DNA of 33,236 nt, from NCBI GenBank assembly GCA_017601245.1, contig JAFNJB010000051.1:1-33236 (forward strand), given 5' to 3'. This document shows, one piece after another, positions 8,623 through 16,157 of the stretch; position 1 is the first letter of the stretch, and each line of letters opens with the position of its first letter. This DNA comes from Candidatus Brockarchaeota archaeon (lineage in GTDB: Archaea; Thermoproteota; EX4484-205; JAAOZP01). The notes under the pieces were generated by a model, which saw only the letters and a list, made by a program, of their open reading frames with translations, was not told the origin of the DNA and searched no databases. Made by a program: the position numbers and the translations under genes.

Positions 8623-8632
8623 CTTAAATATT
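8623..8632 (+). promoter_or_regulatory. TATA box and SD of the 461-aa gene
   Basis: CTTAAATATT is centred near 8628, predicting a transcript start near 8654. That leaves a short leader containing GAGGT (about 8654-8658), a partial SD before ATG 8667. Confidence 0.4.
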
Positions 8633-8666
8633 CTGAAGGGAAAAAATATTTCAGAGGTAGCCCCCG

Positions 8667-10052
8667 ATGAGCTCCCCCTTGGAAACTGCTGTAGATTATA
8701 GAATGCCGGAGGTTAACGTTATCGGAGGGGGTGACATTGCAGAACATGATTTAAATATTCTTGAAAACATATTCAAAAGATTCTTTGAAAATGAATATGA
8801 AAAAATATTAATGCCTCCGCTTTTTATTTTGGACATTTCTGAGGATGCCGAATTATCAAAAGCAAAGAAGGAAACTAAAATAATTCCAGTTAACGAAAAT
8901 ACTGTAACACTGGCAGGGTACCCCTATATTCTATTGGTTTTAAATTCATGCGGAGCACACGGCATTGTTCACATGCGTCAACTAAGTAGGATAGAGATGA
9001 TGCAAAAATATGTTGATGCTGAAGTCACCATATACTCTTTAATGTCTATACTTAAAGCGAGTATGGGTAGAGGTATTGGTTCATTAGTAAAATTTGACAT
9101 AGAAGAAAGCGATAGAAATCTTATACTTGAAGGTACGGAATTTAGAAGACTGATTGAGAATATGAGAGAAACTCTTCCTTACACTCCCTTCAGAATCGAT
9201 AGAGATAAATTAGTATTACTAGAATCCATGTCCCTATTAAATCAATTTTTAGCATTGGAAAAGCCAGAAATAAGAAAAATCAGAGGTTTAAGCAAGAATA
9301 TAAGTGATGAGATTCATAATAGAATTATGAAGATTCTTATGGAAGATTCTGAGAAATCTTTATACTTAGAATCCATCGGACTGATTTCAACTTTAAGTGA
9401 AATACTTCCAAATACGTATCTCAATCTATTGTTTTACGCAAGTTTCTTGACTAATCTTGGCGCCCAAGGCCTCTTATCGTTAGCTAAGAGTATTGCTTGT
9501 GAGGAGAAGAAAGTCAAAGTATTAGCTATGGTGGAGAGGGAAGTGGAAAGTGGTGGGAATCGTTTAGAACTAATTTTTGAATACGATATTTTCGATTATG
9601 AAAATTTTGTTAAGCATAAAGAAAATTTAATTAGGATAATTGACGAAGGATTAGAAATATGTCGAAAGGGAAGGCCTTTTAACAGATTAAACTATGTGAG
9701 ACAGAAACTGGATAGCGTCAAGACGCCTTCTGAGCTTCAGTTTTTCAGCGATTCTTTTTCACAAACAATATTTAGCAGTAGTCCATCATCTGATCAGATT
9801 CCAATTTACTATATTCATTCAAACGGATCTTCATGTAAAAAGGAAGAAGCAATGCTTTTCTCATCTTTCTTTGCAGACTACATTATCGCAACGAATATTT
9901 TGAATGCTTTATCTACATCAAAAGAAGGCAATATAAAAGGCATTGTGAAAAATGCAATACGGTGTCCCTTTAGGAGAGCACCTCAAATGAAATGTGTATG
10001 GAACCCAGAGTGTGAACATGAGAAAGCGTGGTTGGATTTTATCGGTATTTAA
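8667..10052 (+). CDS. Unrecognised 461-aa protein with C-terminal Cys/His cluster
   Basis: I do not recognise this protein. The N-terminal 110 residues look mixed alpha/beta (MPEVNVIGGGDI, TLAGYPYILLVLNSCGAHGIVH). The middle is mostly helical and rich in Leu, Glu and Lys. The last 35 residues hold a compact cluster, RCPFRRAPQMKCVWNPECEHE (Cx9CxxxxxCxH), which could bind zinc or an iron-sulfur cluster. There is no signal peptide or membrane segment. Codons are strongly A/T-ending compared with the TIP49 and herA genes, suggesting fast evolution or transfer. It has its own promoter and lies 199 bases before the small tail-anchored gene of the MoxR/VWA operon on the same strand, so it could be an associated component; that is inference only. 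Confidence 0.8.
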   Translation: MSSPLETAVDYRMPEVNVIGGGDIAEHDLNILENIFKRFFENEYEKILMPPLFILDISEDAELSKAKKETKIIPVNENTVTLAGYPYILLVLNSCGAHGIVHMRQLSRIEMMQKYVDAEVTIYSLMSILKASMGRGIGSLVKFDIEESDRNLILEGTEFRRLIENMRETLPYTPFRIDRDKLVLLESMSLLNQFLALEKPEIRKIRGLSKNISDEIHNRIMKILMEDSEKSLYLESIGLISTLSEILPNTYLNLLFYASFLTNLGAQGLLSLAKSIACEEKKVKVLAMVEREVESGGNRLELIFEYDIFDYENFVKHKENLIRIIDEGLEICRKGRPFNRLNYVRQKLDSVKTPSELQFFSDSFSQTIFSSSPSSDQIPIYYIHSNGSSCKKEEAMLFSSFFADYIIATNILNALSTSKEGNIKGIVKNAIRCPFRRAPQMKCVWNPECEHEKAWLDFIGI

Positions 10053-10210
10053 CGTATCCCTCTTCAAAAACACACAAACGATTTATCTAACTCTGCTAAT
10101 CCGGCAGATCTCAACACTGGCGTAATGAGACATTTTTACTCAAATCGAAATATTAAACATCGCAACGTCAACTTAAGATAATCATTAGTGGATAGCTTTC
10201 TAAAAATCCT

Positions 10211-10220
10211 GTCTATAAAT
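10211..10220 (+). promoter_or_regulatory. TATA box of the MoxR/VWA operon
   Basis: GTCTATAAAT is the best TATA-like element in the gap after the 461-aa gene. Its centre is about 36 nt before ATG 10252 and it overlaps the upstream in-frame ATG at 10219, which argues for 10252 as the start codon of the first gene. Confidence 0.45.
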
Positions 10221-10251
10221 GCTTAAAAAGAATCTTTCTGTAAATTACTCC

Positions 10252-10572
10252 ATGTCGGATAGCGTTAATACCTTTAGAAGGTTTCTTGAGAAAAAATCTG
10301 AAGGTATCAGGATCGATAGGAAGGAGGGTAAAGCGTTTTGGGACGTTCCCGTAAATTCGAGCGAAGCGAATTACACCGGTTTTCTAGAATTTGCTTATTC
10401 CACTAACTTGTCTGGGGATTACGTATATCTCGATAGGAGCACGGCATTTGAAATCGTGAATAGACTCAACTGGATGGAGAGCAAGATAAAGAGACTGGTT
10501 AAAAGAGAAAGAATAATGATTTTGCTGCTCTCAGCGGTTTTAATAATAGCTGTTTTAGGGTGGTTAACATGA
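10252..10572 (+). CDS. Small predicted tail-anchored membrane protein, first gene of the MoxR/VWA operon
   Basis: The product is 106 aa, or 117 aa if the upstream ATG at 10219 is used. About 85 hydrophilic residues are followed by a basic patch (KRLVKRER) and one C-terminal hydrophobic segment (IMILLLSAVLIIAVLGWL) that ends the protein. There is no N-terminal signal, so this is a tail-anchor layout with the soluble part in the cytoplasm. I recognise no family. The start at 10252 is preferred because the TATA box overlaps the earlier ATG. The stop overlaps the MoxR ATG by ATGA, so the two are almost certainly made together. A reasonable guess is that it brings the ATPase and peptidase-VWA partner to the membrane. 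Confidence 0.78.
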   Translation: MSDSVNTFRRFLEKKSEGIRIDRKEGKAFWDVPVNSSEANYTGFLEFAYSTNLSGDYVYLDRSTAFEIVNRLNWMESKIKRLVKRERIMILLLSAVLIIAVLGWLT

Positions 10573-11774
10573 GTAGTCTAAGACCTCTAGTAAACAGATT
10601 CAAAGAGGAATTAGAGAGGAGATTTATTGGGAATGAGAACATCAAGTCTATTCTGATCCTTAACCTTCTCCATAAAAGGTCTACAATATTAATAAGGGCT
10701 CCAAGAGGCACTGGCAAATCAACGCTCATGCTTCTAATTCTCAAGGGTCTGTTCGGAGACGATTTTGTAGTCATTTCGGGAGCATCTGAAGTTAAGAGGG
10801 GAGAGGTTGTGGGAAGGCTTCACATACCGTCACTTGAAAGAAAGGGTATTGAGAAGGTGCTCTGGGCAAAGTTTGTTGAAGCGCGAGGTAAGGGCATAGA
10901 CGAGGTAAATAGACTTAATCCCTATACTACCGCAAATATTCATCACCTCATGCAGTTTGGAGAAGTTTGGGCGTATGGACAGAAATATACTGTTGAAGAT
11001 TATACTCTAATAGCTAATGAGAATCCCAATGACTCTACGACATTCATGCAACCCCCACCTTTTTACGATAGGTTTGACATAGCTGTATACCTTAATTCCC
11101 TTTCTATAAGCCAGAAGTTTGCATTACAAGAATTTAATGAAAAAAACGGATATGATTTAGTTAGGTCGATGCCTCAAGTAATGAGTTTCGAAGAGCTTTC
11201 TCAAATAAGGAGAGAGGTTGAGGAGACTGAATTAGACCCGGAAATAACTGGGTTTATAAACGTCTTGATTAGAGATTTTCAAATATGTGTCAAGGGTAAG
11301 GAACACAGTAATATGCCTTTACCAGTTTTATGCGAAGGTTGCCATTTCACTAGATTTATATGCAGCAGGGTTAGGGAACCTCCGAGTGAGAGAGCAACAA
11401 TCGTCCTACTTCAATTAGCGAAGGCCAAGAAGTGGTTGGATGGAAACGTTGATGAAAAAGACATATTGGAAATGGCAAAGTGGGTATTAGTACATAGGAC
11501 TGGTTTGCTAAATCCGGAAAAGCCATTGAAAGAAATAGATGAACTTATAGAAATGGAGAAAGAGAGGATGTTTGAAAGAGAGTCTAGAAAGCAGTGGTTT
11601 ATCCTCAATGAGCTATACTCCGGCTTCAACCCGAGCCTATACAGGACGGCTAAGGAAATAGCTGCTGAAGACAATGTCTTTGCAGAAGAGCTTTTCCTCC
11701 TAGAGGAGAAATGGATAAAAGAGGGTAAGATAAGCCGAGAAGAAACTCTAAAGGCCGAATTGGGCTTAGAATGA
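10569..11774 (+). CDS. MoxR-family AAA+ ATPase with a four-cysteine insert
   Basis: This 401-aa ATPase (from ATG 10569) is of the MoxR type that works with VWA-domain partners in protein assembly or remodelling. Walker A is APRGTGKST (about 44-52), Walker B is GIDEVNR with D111/E112, sensor 1 is LIANENPND, and PPPFYDRFD carries the arginine finger. C240, C255, C258 and C265 (CEGCHFTRFIC) lie at the start of the C-terminal lid and could form a metal site. The ORF track starts at GTG 10560, but ATG 10569 sits in an ATGA overlap with the previous gene and follows GGGTGG, so I prefer it. The stop overlaps the next gene by ATGA. The C-terminal 60 residues look winged-helix-like or helical. Confidence 0.88.
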   Translation: MSSLRPLVNRFKEELERRFIGNENIKSILILNLLHKRSTILIRAPRGTGKSTLMLLILKGLFGDDFVVISGASEVKRGEVVGRLHIPSLERKGIEKVLWAKFVEARGKGIDEVNRLNPYTTANIHHLMQFGEVWAYGQKYTVEDYTLIANENPNDSTTFMQPPPFYDRFDIAVYLNSLSISQKFALQEFNEKNGYDLVRSMPQVMSFEELSQIRREVEETELDPEITGFINVLIRDFQICVKGKEHSNMPLPVLCEGCHFTRFICSRVREPPSERATIVLLQLAKAKKWLDGNVDEKDILEMAKWVLVHRTGLLNPEKPLKEIDELIEMEKERMFERESRKQWFILNELYSGFNPSLYRTAKEIAAEDNVFAEELFLLEEKWIKEGKISREETLKAELGLE

Positions 11775-13513
11775 GAATGAACGAGGAGACTATAAGGAGA
11801 ATCTTCGCAGAAGTAAGAAGCGAATTATACTTTCCACCCTGCGAGCTTCAAATAACACATGACAATAAAGAAAGCCCCTTCTTCATTACGGGTTCAAAGA
11901 TTTACATATCTCCAGAATCCATACCTAATGGAGTAGACAAGGAGGAATATTTAAGGTCCGTTATGAGACATGAAGTCGCTCATCTTCATTATTGCCCCTA
12001 CGACGTAAGAACAGCCTACGAACTTATTAAAGAAGCATACGATTCTTGTAGGAACTGGGATATTGCCTACTTTTCTTTTTTACTTTTTTCAGACTTGAGT
12101 GTAGATTGTTTTTACCTTCTTAATAGATTTGGAGAAATACCATATCATGTTAATTACTTCGTTAAGAGCCGATTTGGAATAAATCGGTACATCCAAGAAT
12201 CATACAGGCATTTACTGGGAATTGAGCATAAGGAAGGGAATTTTGAAGTAGAGAATGTTGCTAGACAGCTAAGCATGGTTATGAAGTCTGAGAGGAATTG
12301 GTTTAGTAAAATAAGGCTTTTAGCATTAATACTGGCGAAGAATAAGGTTAGGGTCAAGATACCCAAGAGGATATTCGGCGTAAGAGGAACAATCCCATTA
12401 AGGGAAGATTTGAGTAAAGACAGTATTGAGAGAATATCTCAAGTCCTCGGCGGGATAAAGAATGCGGAGGAAGCTAAGAAGTTCTACGAATACTGGATTA
12501 AGCCGAGGTTAAGGGGTTCGGAAATGGATGAAATAAGACTGAGAATTAAAAAAATGGTTAGGAAAAGTAAAGTTGAAAGCAAGCTTAAAAAAGACAAGAG
12601 CCCGCGGGGTAAGGCAGTTTCCCAAGTAGACCTTAAGATAGGCGAAGAACCGGAATTGCCGACAAGCCTCAGCAAACCATTTGGAGAATTATCAGAGAAG
12701 ATGATCGAAGACACTCTTTGGAGAGTCTTCTGGTATAGGGCTAGAGCAAAGAGAACAATAATGCTCTATCTGGAAGAAGGAAGAATTCCCGAGCCCAGTC
12801 TATCAATAACAACTTACCCGACTGACTGGAATATTGAAGACGAAGTAGAAGACTTAGACATAGAATCCAGTCTTGACGAAGGCAGGTTAAGGGTAGAGAT
12901 AAACACAGTTAAATGGGAAAGTAAGATTATGGGTAAGGGGTCGAGCATGATCATAGCTCGAGTACCATCTAGCCTAATAGTATTGGATGCTAGTAAGAGT
13001 ATGCAATATATTTTTGATGATGCTGCAACCTCAGCATTCATAAACCTTCTCTCCGTTGAAAGAATTGGAGGAAGCACAGCGACTATAACTTTCTCAACAG
13101 AATACTACTATGCAGATTGGCATGATTCTACGCTCGAGAAGGAAATAGCACTAGCATTATACTTCGGGAAAATGACTATAATTCCCCTGAATAAGATTAT
13201 TGAAGTCATTAGTGGAATTGAAAACAGGGTGCTCATAAACATCATAACCGACTGCGGATGGCAGAATATCGAGGAAGCCCTTCCAATCTTAAGCAGCATT
13301 GTTAAAAGCGGTCACACTATAAAAATATTCTACCTTCGCGGAGGCGAATATCCAGAAAGGCTAAAGAGGGTAAGTATGATTAGCGGGGTTAAGATAATAC
13401 CTGTTAAGGATCCGGAGAGGGATTTACATTACTTAGTCATTAAAGAAACTACTGAAGAATATGGAAGCAGAGTAATGTCTTTGAAAGAAAGCGTTTCCGA
13501 TAGCTTGAAGTAG
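11771..13513 (+). CDS. Putative zinc metallopeptidase-VWA fusion protein (DUF2201-like)
   Basis: The 580-aa product joins an N-terminal metallopeptidase-like domain to a C-terminal von Willebrand A domain, the layout of the DUF2201 families, whose genes sit beside MoxR ATPases. The first domain has HEVAH (H67, E68, H71), a full HExxH zinc motif; D108 or D112 in FSDLSVDCFY may be the third ligand. A basic, disordered-looking linker (about 270-300) follows. The VWA domain has a MIDAS motif DASKS (D406, S408, S410) and a later TD pair (T493/D494), so metal binding looks intact. There is no membrane segment. It overlaps the MoxR gene by ATGA and ends the operon. Probable role: an ATPase-controlled protease or chaperone; the substrate is unknown. 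Confidence 0.85.
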   Translation: MRMNEETIRRIFAEVRSELYFPPCELQITHDNKESPFFITGSKIYISPESIPNGVDKEEYLRSVMRHEVAHLHYCPYDVRTAYELIKEAYDSCRNWDIAYFSFLLFSDLSVDCFYLLNRFGEIPYHVNYFVKSRFGINRYIQESYRHLLGIEHKEGNFEVENVARQLSMVMKSERNWFSKIRLLALILAKNKVRVKIPKRIFGVRGTIPLREDLSKDSIERISQVLGGIKNAEEAKKFYEYWIKPRLRGSEMDEIRLRIKKMVRKSKVESKLKKDKSPRGKAVSQVDLKIGEEPELPTSLSKPFGELSEKMIEDTLWRVFWYRARAKRTIMLYLEEGRIPEPSLSITTYPTDWNIEDEVEDLDIESSLDEGRLRVEINTVKWESKIMGKGSSMIIARVPSSLIVLDASKSMQYIFDDAATSAFINLLSVERIGGSTATITFSTEYYYADWHDSTLEKEIALALYFGKMTIIPLNKIIEVISGIENRVLINIITDCGWQNIEEALPILSSIVKSGHTIKIFYLRGGEYPERLKRVSMISGVKIIPVKDPERDLHYLVIKETTEEYGSRVMSLKESVSDSLK

Positions 13514-13541
13514 TAGATTAGATTAGGAGTGTCCATATTTT

Positions 13542-13556
13542 CGAACAATCCGTTCG
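13542..13556 (+). repeat. Short perfect inverted repeat upstream of the SIMPL gene promoter
   Basis: CGAAC-AATCC-GTTCG lies just upstream of the predicted TATA box. It could be an operator or a weak hairpin at the end of the MoxR/VWA transcript. Five-base arms are common by chance. Confidence 0.3.
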
Positions 13557-13564
13557 TACAATAC

Positions 13565-13574
13565 GGTTAAAAAC
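13565..13574 (+). promoter_or_regulatory. TATA box of the SIMPL-domain gene
   Basis: GGTTAAAAAC is centred 29-30 nt before ATG 13599, with no SD in between, predicting a nearly leaderless mRNA. Confidence 0.45.
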
Positions 13575-13598
13575 AAGGCTTCACATCTTAATTATAAC

Positions 13599-14423
13599 AT
13601 GGAGACTTTAAACAAACCGGTCCTCATACTGGGCATAATCGCAGTTATGATAATAGGCGTTAATTTAACCATCTTCATAGGATTCTTCTCTACTTCTATG
13701 CTGAGTCGCAGTACCCCCTATTATAAATCGGAAGACACTTCAATGCCAAAATTTACGATTAGTCCGTACGCTGGAGAACTCGCTACCATTGATGACCAGG
13801 GAAAGCAAACAATCAGCGTATCTGGAATTGGCATGGCTAAGGCGAAGCCAGATAGGGCATTAGTAAGCCTTAGCGTTATTACACGAGCAGATAATGCGAA
13901 GAACGCAGTTTATGAAAACGCTGAGAAGATGAGTATTGTTATAGGGGCTCTTAAAGCCATGGGTATAGCTGAGAAACAGATAGAAACATCTGCATACAGC
14001 TTAACTCCAATATGGGATTATTCTGATAGGAATACGCCAAGAATTACAGGGTATACTTGTCAAAACACAATTACGGTTGTAATTACAGATTTGAACAGGA
14101 TAGGGGAAGTTATTGATGGAGCAATAACTGCCGGTGTGAATCAGGTTTCTCATATTCAATTTACAGTATCGGATGAAACCATGAAACGATTGGAGAAGGA
14201 AGCATTGAGAAACGCGGTAGAGGATGCTGAATCAAAGGCTAAGCTTTTAGCTGATGCTGCGGGAGTGGCTATAGTAAGGTTGATTTCAATAAGTATCTCG
14301 AGTCGAACTTTTGAATCAACTCGAATTACAAACCTATCAGAGGGGGCCGTTTCAACATTGATAATCCCACCTGAAGAAGTCAGTGTGACAATAAGTATCT
14401 CTGCATTATATGAATTCAGATAA
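13599..14423 (+). CDS. SIMPL (DUF541) domain protein with N-terminal membrane anchor
   Basis: The 274-aa protein has one N-terminal hydrophobic segment (about residues 7-30, VLILGIIAVMIIGVNLTIFIGFF), then a linker and a SIMPL domain from about residue 70. That domain shows ISVSGIGMAKAKPDRALVSLSV, an Asn/Ala-rich helix, and TGYTCQNTITVVITDLNRIGEVID. The C-terminal half has the typical RNAVEDAESKAKLLADAAGV helix and ends VSVTISISALYEF. Most of the protein should face outside the cell, either as a signal-anchored or lipoprotein-like form; there is no cleavage site I would trust. The family's function is poorly known; bacterial relatives are linked to oxidative stress and envelope maintenance. 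The next gene, a membrane-bound regulator, starts 32 nt later with its own TATA element. Confidence 0.87.
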   Translation: METLNKPVLILGIIAVMIIGVNLTIFIGFFSTSMLSRSTPYYKSEDTSMPKFTISPYAGELATIDDQGKQTISVSGIGMAKAKPDRALVSLSVITRADNAKNAVYENAEKMSIVIGALKAMGIAEKQIETSAYSLTPIWDYSDRNTPRITGYTCQNTITVVITDLNRIGEVIDGAITAGVNQVSHIQFTVSDETMKRLEKEALRNAVEDAESKAKLLADAAGVAIVRLISISISSRTFESTRITNLSEGAVSTLIIPPEEVSVTISISALYEFR

Positions 14424-14425
14424 TG

Positions 14426-14434
14426 CTTTAATAA
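14426..14434 (+). promoter_or_regulatory. TATA box of the membrane winged-helix gene
   Basis: CTTTAATAA is centred 26 nt before TTG 14456, the expected distance for a leaderless transcript. It supports this TTG as the start. Confidence 0.45.
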
Positions 14435-14455
14435 TTCTCTTACGCGATGTGATTA

Positions 14456-14941
14456 TTGCGATTGGACTCTGAAGAAGAGCTAGAATATAAACTGCGAGGT
14501 AAGACTCTTCAAGTTTATCTTCATTTAATAAAATCCGGTACTAATGAAAGCTATGGGGTCAGAGAGATCCAGAGGGCTTTAGGCTTTAAGAGTCCAAGCA
14601 TAGCCTCCTATCACTTGGAGAAGCTGAGAGAACTCGGCCTTCTCACAAAAGATGATAAGGGAGACTATCGCATTGCTAAAGAGGTTAACGTCGGATTGTT
14701 GAAGCTGTACATAAAGATAGGCGGATTCCGATTACCCCGGTTCCTCCTCTATGCCTGTTTCATAACAAGCATGGTTTTCACATACCTTCTGGTTTATCCT
14801 CAAACATTAAGTCTTCACAATCTTTTTGCCCTAATGGTAAGCTTCTCGTCTTTAACAATACTTTGGCTTGAAACACTTCTAATCTTGAGAGAGACTAGGT
14901 TGAGGCCGATTAAAAAAGAGGTTAAAAACGAATCGACTTAG
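14456..14941 (+). CDS. Membrane-anchored winged-helix DNA-binding protein
   Basis: The 161-aa protein has an N-terminal winged-helix domain (about residues 12-75: VYLHLIKSG...YGVREIQRALGFKSPSIASYHLEKLRELGLLTKDDKGDYRI) like MarR/ArsR-type archaeal regulators. Two hydrophobic segments follow (about 95-115 and 122-146), then a short basic tail (RPIKKEVKNE). DNA-binding and tail regions should be cytoplasmic. Such proteins can act as one-component membrane sensors. It lies directly after the SIMPL gene and may control it or the nearby MoxR/VWA operon, though no target is proven. TTG is the start; an upstream ATG in this region is out of frame and hits a stop at once. The stop codon lies within a perfect hairpin. 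Confidence 0.8.
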   Translation: MRLDSEEELEYKLRGKTLQVYLHLIKSGTNESYGVREIQRALGFKSPSIASYHLEKLRELGLLTKDDKGDYRIAKEVNVGLLKLYIKIGGFRLPRFLLYACFITSMVFTYLLVYPQTLSLHNLFALMVSFSSLTILWLETLLILRETRLRPIKKEVKNEST

Positions 14942-14947
14942 TCGATT
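14931..14947 (+). terminator. Perfect 7-bp hairpin across the stop codon of the winged-helix gene
   Basis: AATCGAC-TTA-GTCGATT is a perfect inverted repeat containing the TAG stop. ACGAATCG occurs at 14928 and again at 14951. It sits between convergent genes, so it may help end transcription. It could also be an operator, and chance can produce such repeats. Confidence 0.35.
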
Positions 14948-14981
14948 TATACGAATCGGTGATTTTAAAAATCTTAACATT

Positions 14982-15275
14982 CTACTTTAATAGACCTACG
15001 GCAAATCCTATTAATAGTCCTATTGCAAAAAATTGCGAAGATTCTATCAGTGTTTTAACCCACTTAATTACTGGTAATAATACTCCTAAAAATTTTTCAA
15101 TCTCGCTTCTTGAAACAACACTAATACCTAAGAGCATTAAGATTAGAATTATCAACCCAATTACTACGGCAACCTTCAATGCTTTTGCTATAATGTATCC
15201 TACTCCTATCCCTACTATTAACCCTAATATTGCTACTGGTTCTATCACAGTGATTCTGAATCTTGAAAACGTCAT
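14982..15275 (-). CDS. Small membrane protein, FUN14-like
   Basis: This 97-aa, very hydrophobic protein has two or three membrane segments: VAILGLIVGIGVGYIIAKALKVAVVIGLIILILMLLGI near the N-terminus and FFAIGLLIGFAVGLL at the end. A short amphipathic part with basic and acidic residues lies between (SRSEIEKFLGVLLPVIKWVKTL). Glycine-rich GxxxG-type repeats and the closing GFAVGLL resemble FUN14-family proteins, but the match is weak. It is convergent with the winged-helix gene and divergent from the amidotransferase gene. The overlapping plus-strand ORF (14959-15279) is Pro/Asn/Thr/Ile-rich, as expected for the antisense of membrane helices, so this strand is chosen. Confidence 0.7.
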   Translation of the reverse strand: MTFSRFRITVIEPVAILGLIVGIGVGYIIAKALKVAVVIGLIILILMLLGISVVSRSEIEKFLGVLLPVIKWVKTLIESSQFFAIGLLIGFAVGLLK

Positions 15276-15308
15276 ATAAATTTATTGTCTTAAGCTTTTT
15301 TGAAAACG

Positions 15309-15319
15309 CATAAATAATA
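15309..15319 (+). promoter_or_regulatory. TATA box of the glutamine amidotransferase gene
   Basis: CATAAATAATA is centred about 26 nt before ATG 15339, giving a leaderless mRNA prediction that fixes the start at the MCRLLG codon. Confidence 0.55.
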
Positions 15320-15338
15320 TTCCACAGAAGTAAAAGTC

Positions 15339-16148
15339 ATGTGTAGACTCTTAGGAGCAATGTCCGTTGAGACATGCAGTGTTGAACATTATTTGTTAGA
15401 AGCCGAATGTTCTCTTTTCAAGCAGGCAGTTAAAGGCAGGCAGTCAGACGGTTGGGGAATAGGCTTCTACGTTGGACATGTTCCCATTGTATTCAAGTCT
15501 GAGAAAGCCGTATATGAAGAAGAGGATAAGTTTAGAGAAGTCGTCAAATCTACTAGAGGAAGGATAATAATTGCCCATGTTAGGAAAGCCAGTAATCCAA
15601 GGGGGTTACCGCGTGAGAAATTGATCTCTCCGGAAAATTCCCAACCCTTCAACCATTCCAAGTATCTCCTTGCACACAATGGCTCGATAAACATACCCGA
15701 TGAAGCAATTAAGAGACTCAGCTCCTACAGAGAGTTCATAAGGAGCAATAATGATAGTGAAGTATACTTCTACCTCCTACTTGAGTTAATCGATAGGGAA
15801 AATGATGTTATCGTTGCTTTTAGAAAAGTGGAGAAAACTTTAAAGGAGATATTCGAAGAGGAAAAACCAAGTAAGTTCGAAGTCCCGTTTACCAGTTTAA
15901 ATACAGTATTTTCAGACGGTGATAGGCTATACGCCTTTACAAGATATTTGATTGATCCGGGTAAATCCATATGCTACGGGGATTCTCCACTTTTCGAAAT
16001 GTGTTTTAAGACGGATGGTAGAAATTTAATAGTGGCTTCAGAAAAAGTTGAAAAAGGGAATTGGATCCCCTTGAGAAATAACAGCTTGCTCGTATGTTGG
16101 GCCGAGGATAATAGGATAGAATATGAGGTTTTAGATTTCAATGAGTGA
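15339..16148 (+). CDS. Class II glutamine amidotransferase (YafJ/EgtC-like)
   Basis: The 269-aa protein is an N-terminal-nucleophile (Ntn) glutamine amidotransferase domain standing alone. It begins MCRLLG, so Cys2 becomes the N-terminal nucleophile once Met is removed. Family motifs follow: QSDGWGIGFY (about 33-42), IIAHVRKAS (about 73-81), NSQPFNHSKYLLAHNGSI (glutamine/oxyanion site) and NNDSEVYFYLLL. It should release ammonia from glutamine or act as an amidohydrolase on gamma-glutamyl compounds. No synthetase partner is adjacent, so the acceptor is unknown. It has its own leaderless promoter. It ends 9 bp from the convergent methyltransferase gene. Confidence 0.88.
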   Translation: MCRLLGAMSVETCSVEHYLLEAECSLFKQAVKGRQSDGWGIGFYVGHVPIVFKSEKAVYEEEDKFREVVKSTRGRIIIAHVRKASNPRGLPREKLISPENSQPFNHSKYLLAHNGSINIPDEAIKRLSSYREFIRSNNDSEVYFYLLLELIDRENDVIVAFRKVEKTLKEIFEEEKPSKFEVPFTSLNTVFSDGDRLYAFTRYLIDPGKSICYGDSPLFEMCFKTDGRNLIVASEKVEKGNWIPLRNNSLLVCWAEDNRIEYEVLDFNE

Positions 16149-16157
16149 ACCAATGGA

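Noticed and set aside
8667-10052. Primase large subunit (PriL) iron-sulfur domain in the 461-aa protein
   Set aside because: A Cys before a helical bundle and three more at the end recall PriL, but the spacing differs and no PriL sequence block is visible.
14959-15279. 106-aa plus-strand ORF opposite the small membrane protein
   Set aside because: Its composition (Pro, Asn, Thr, Ile) is what the antisense of hydrophobic helices gives; the minus-strand frame makes a sensible membrane protein.
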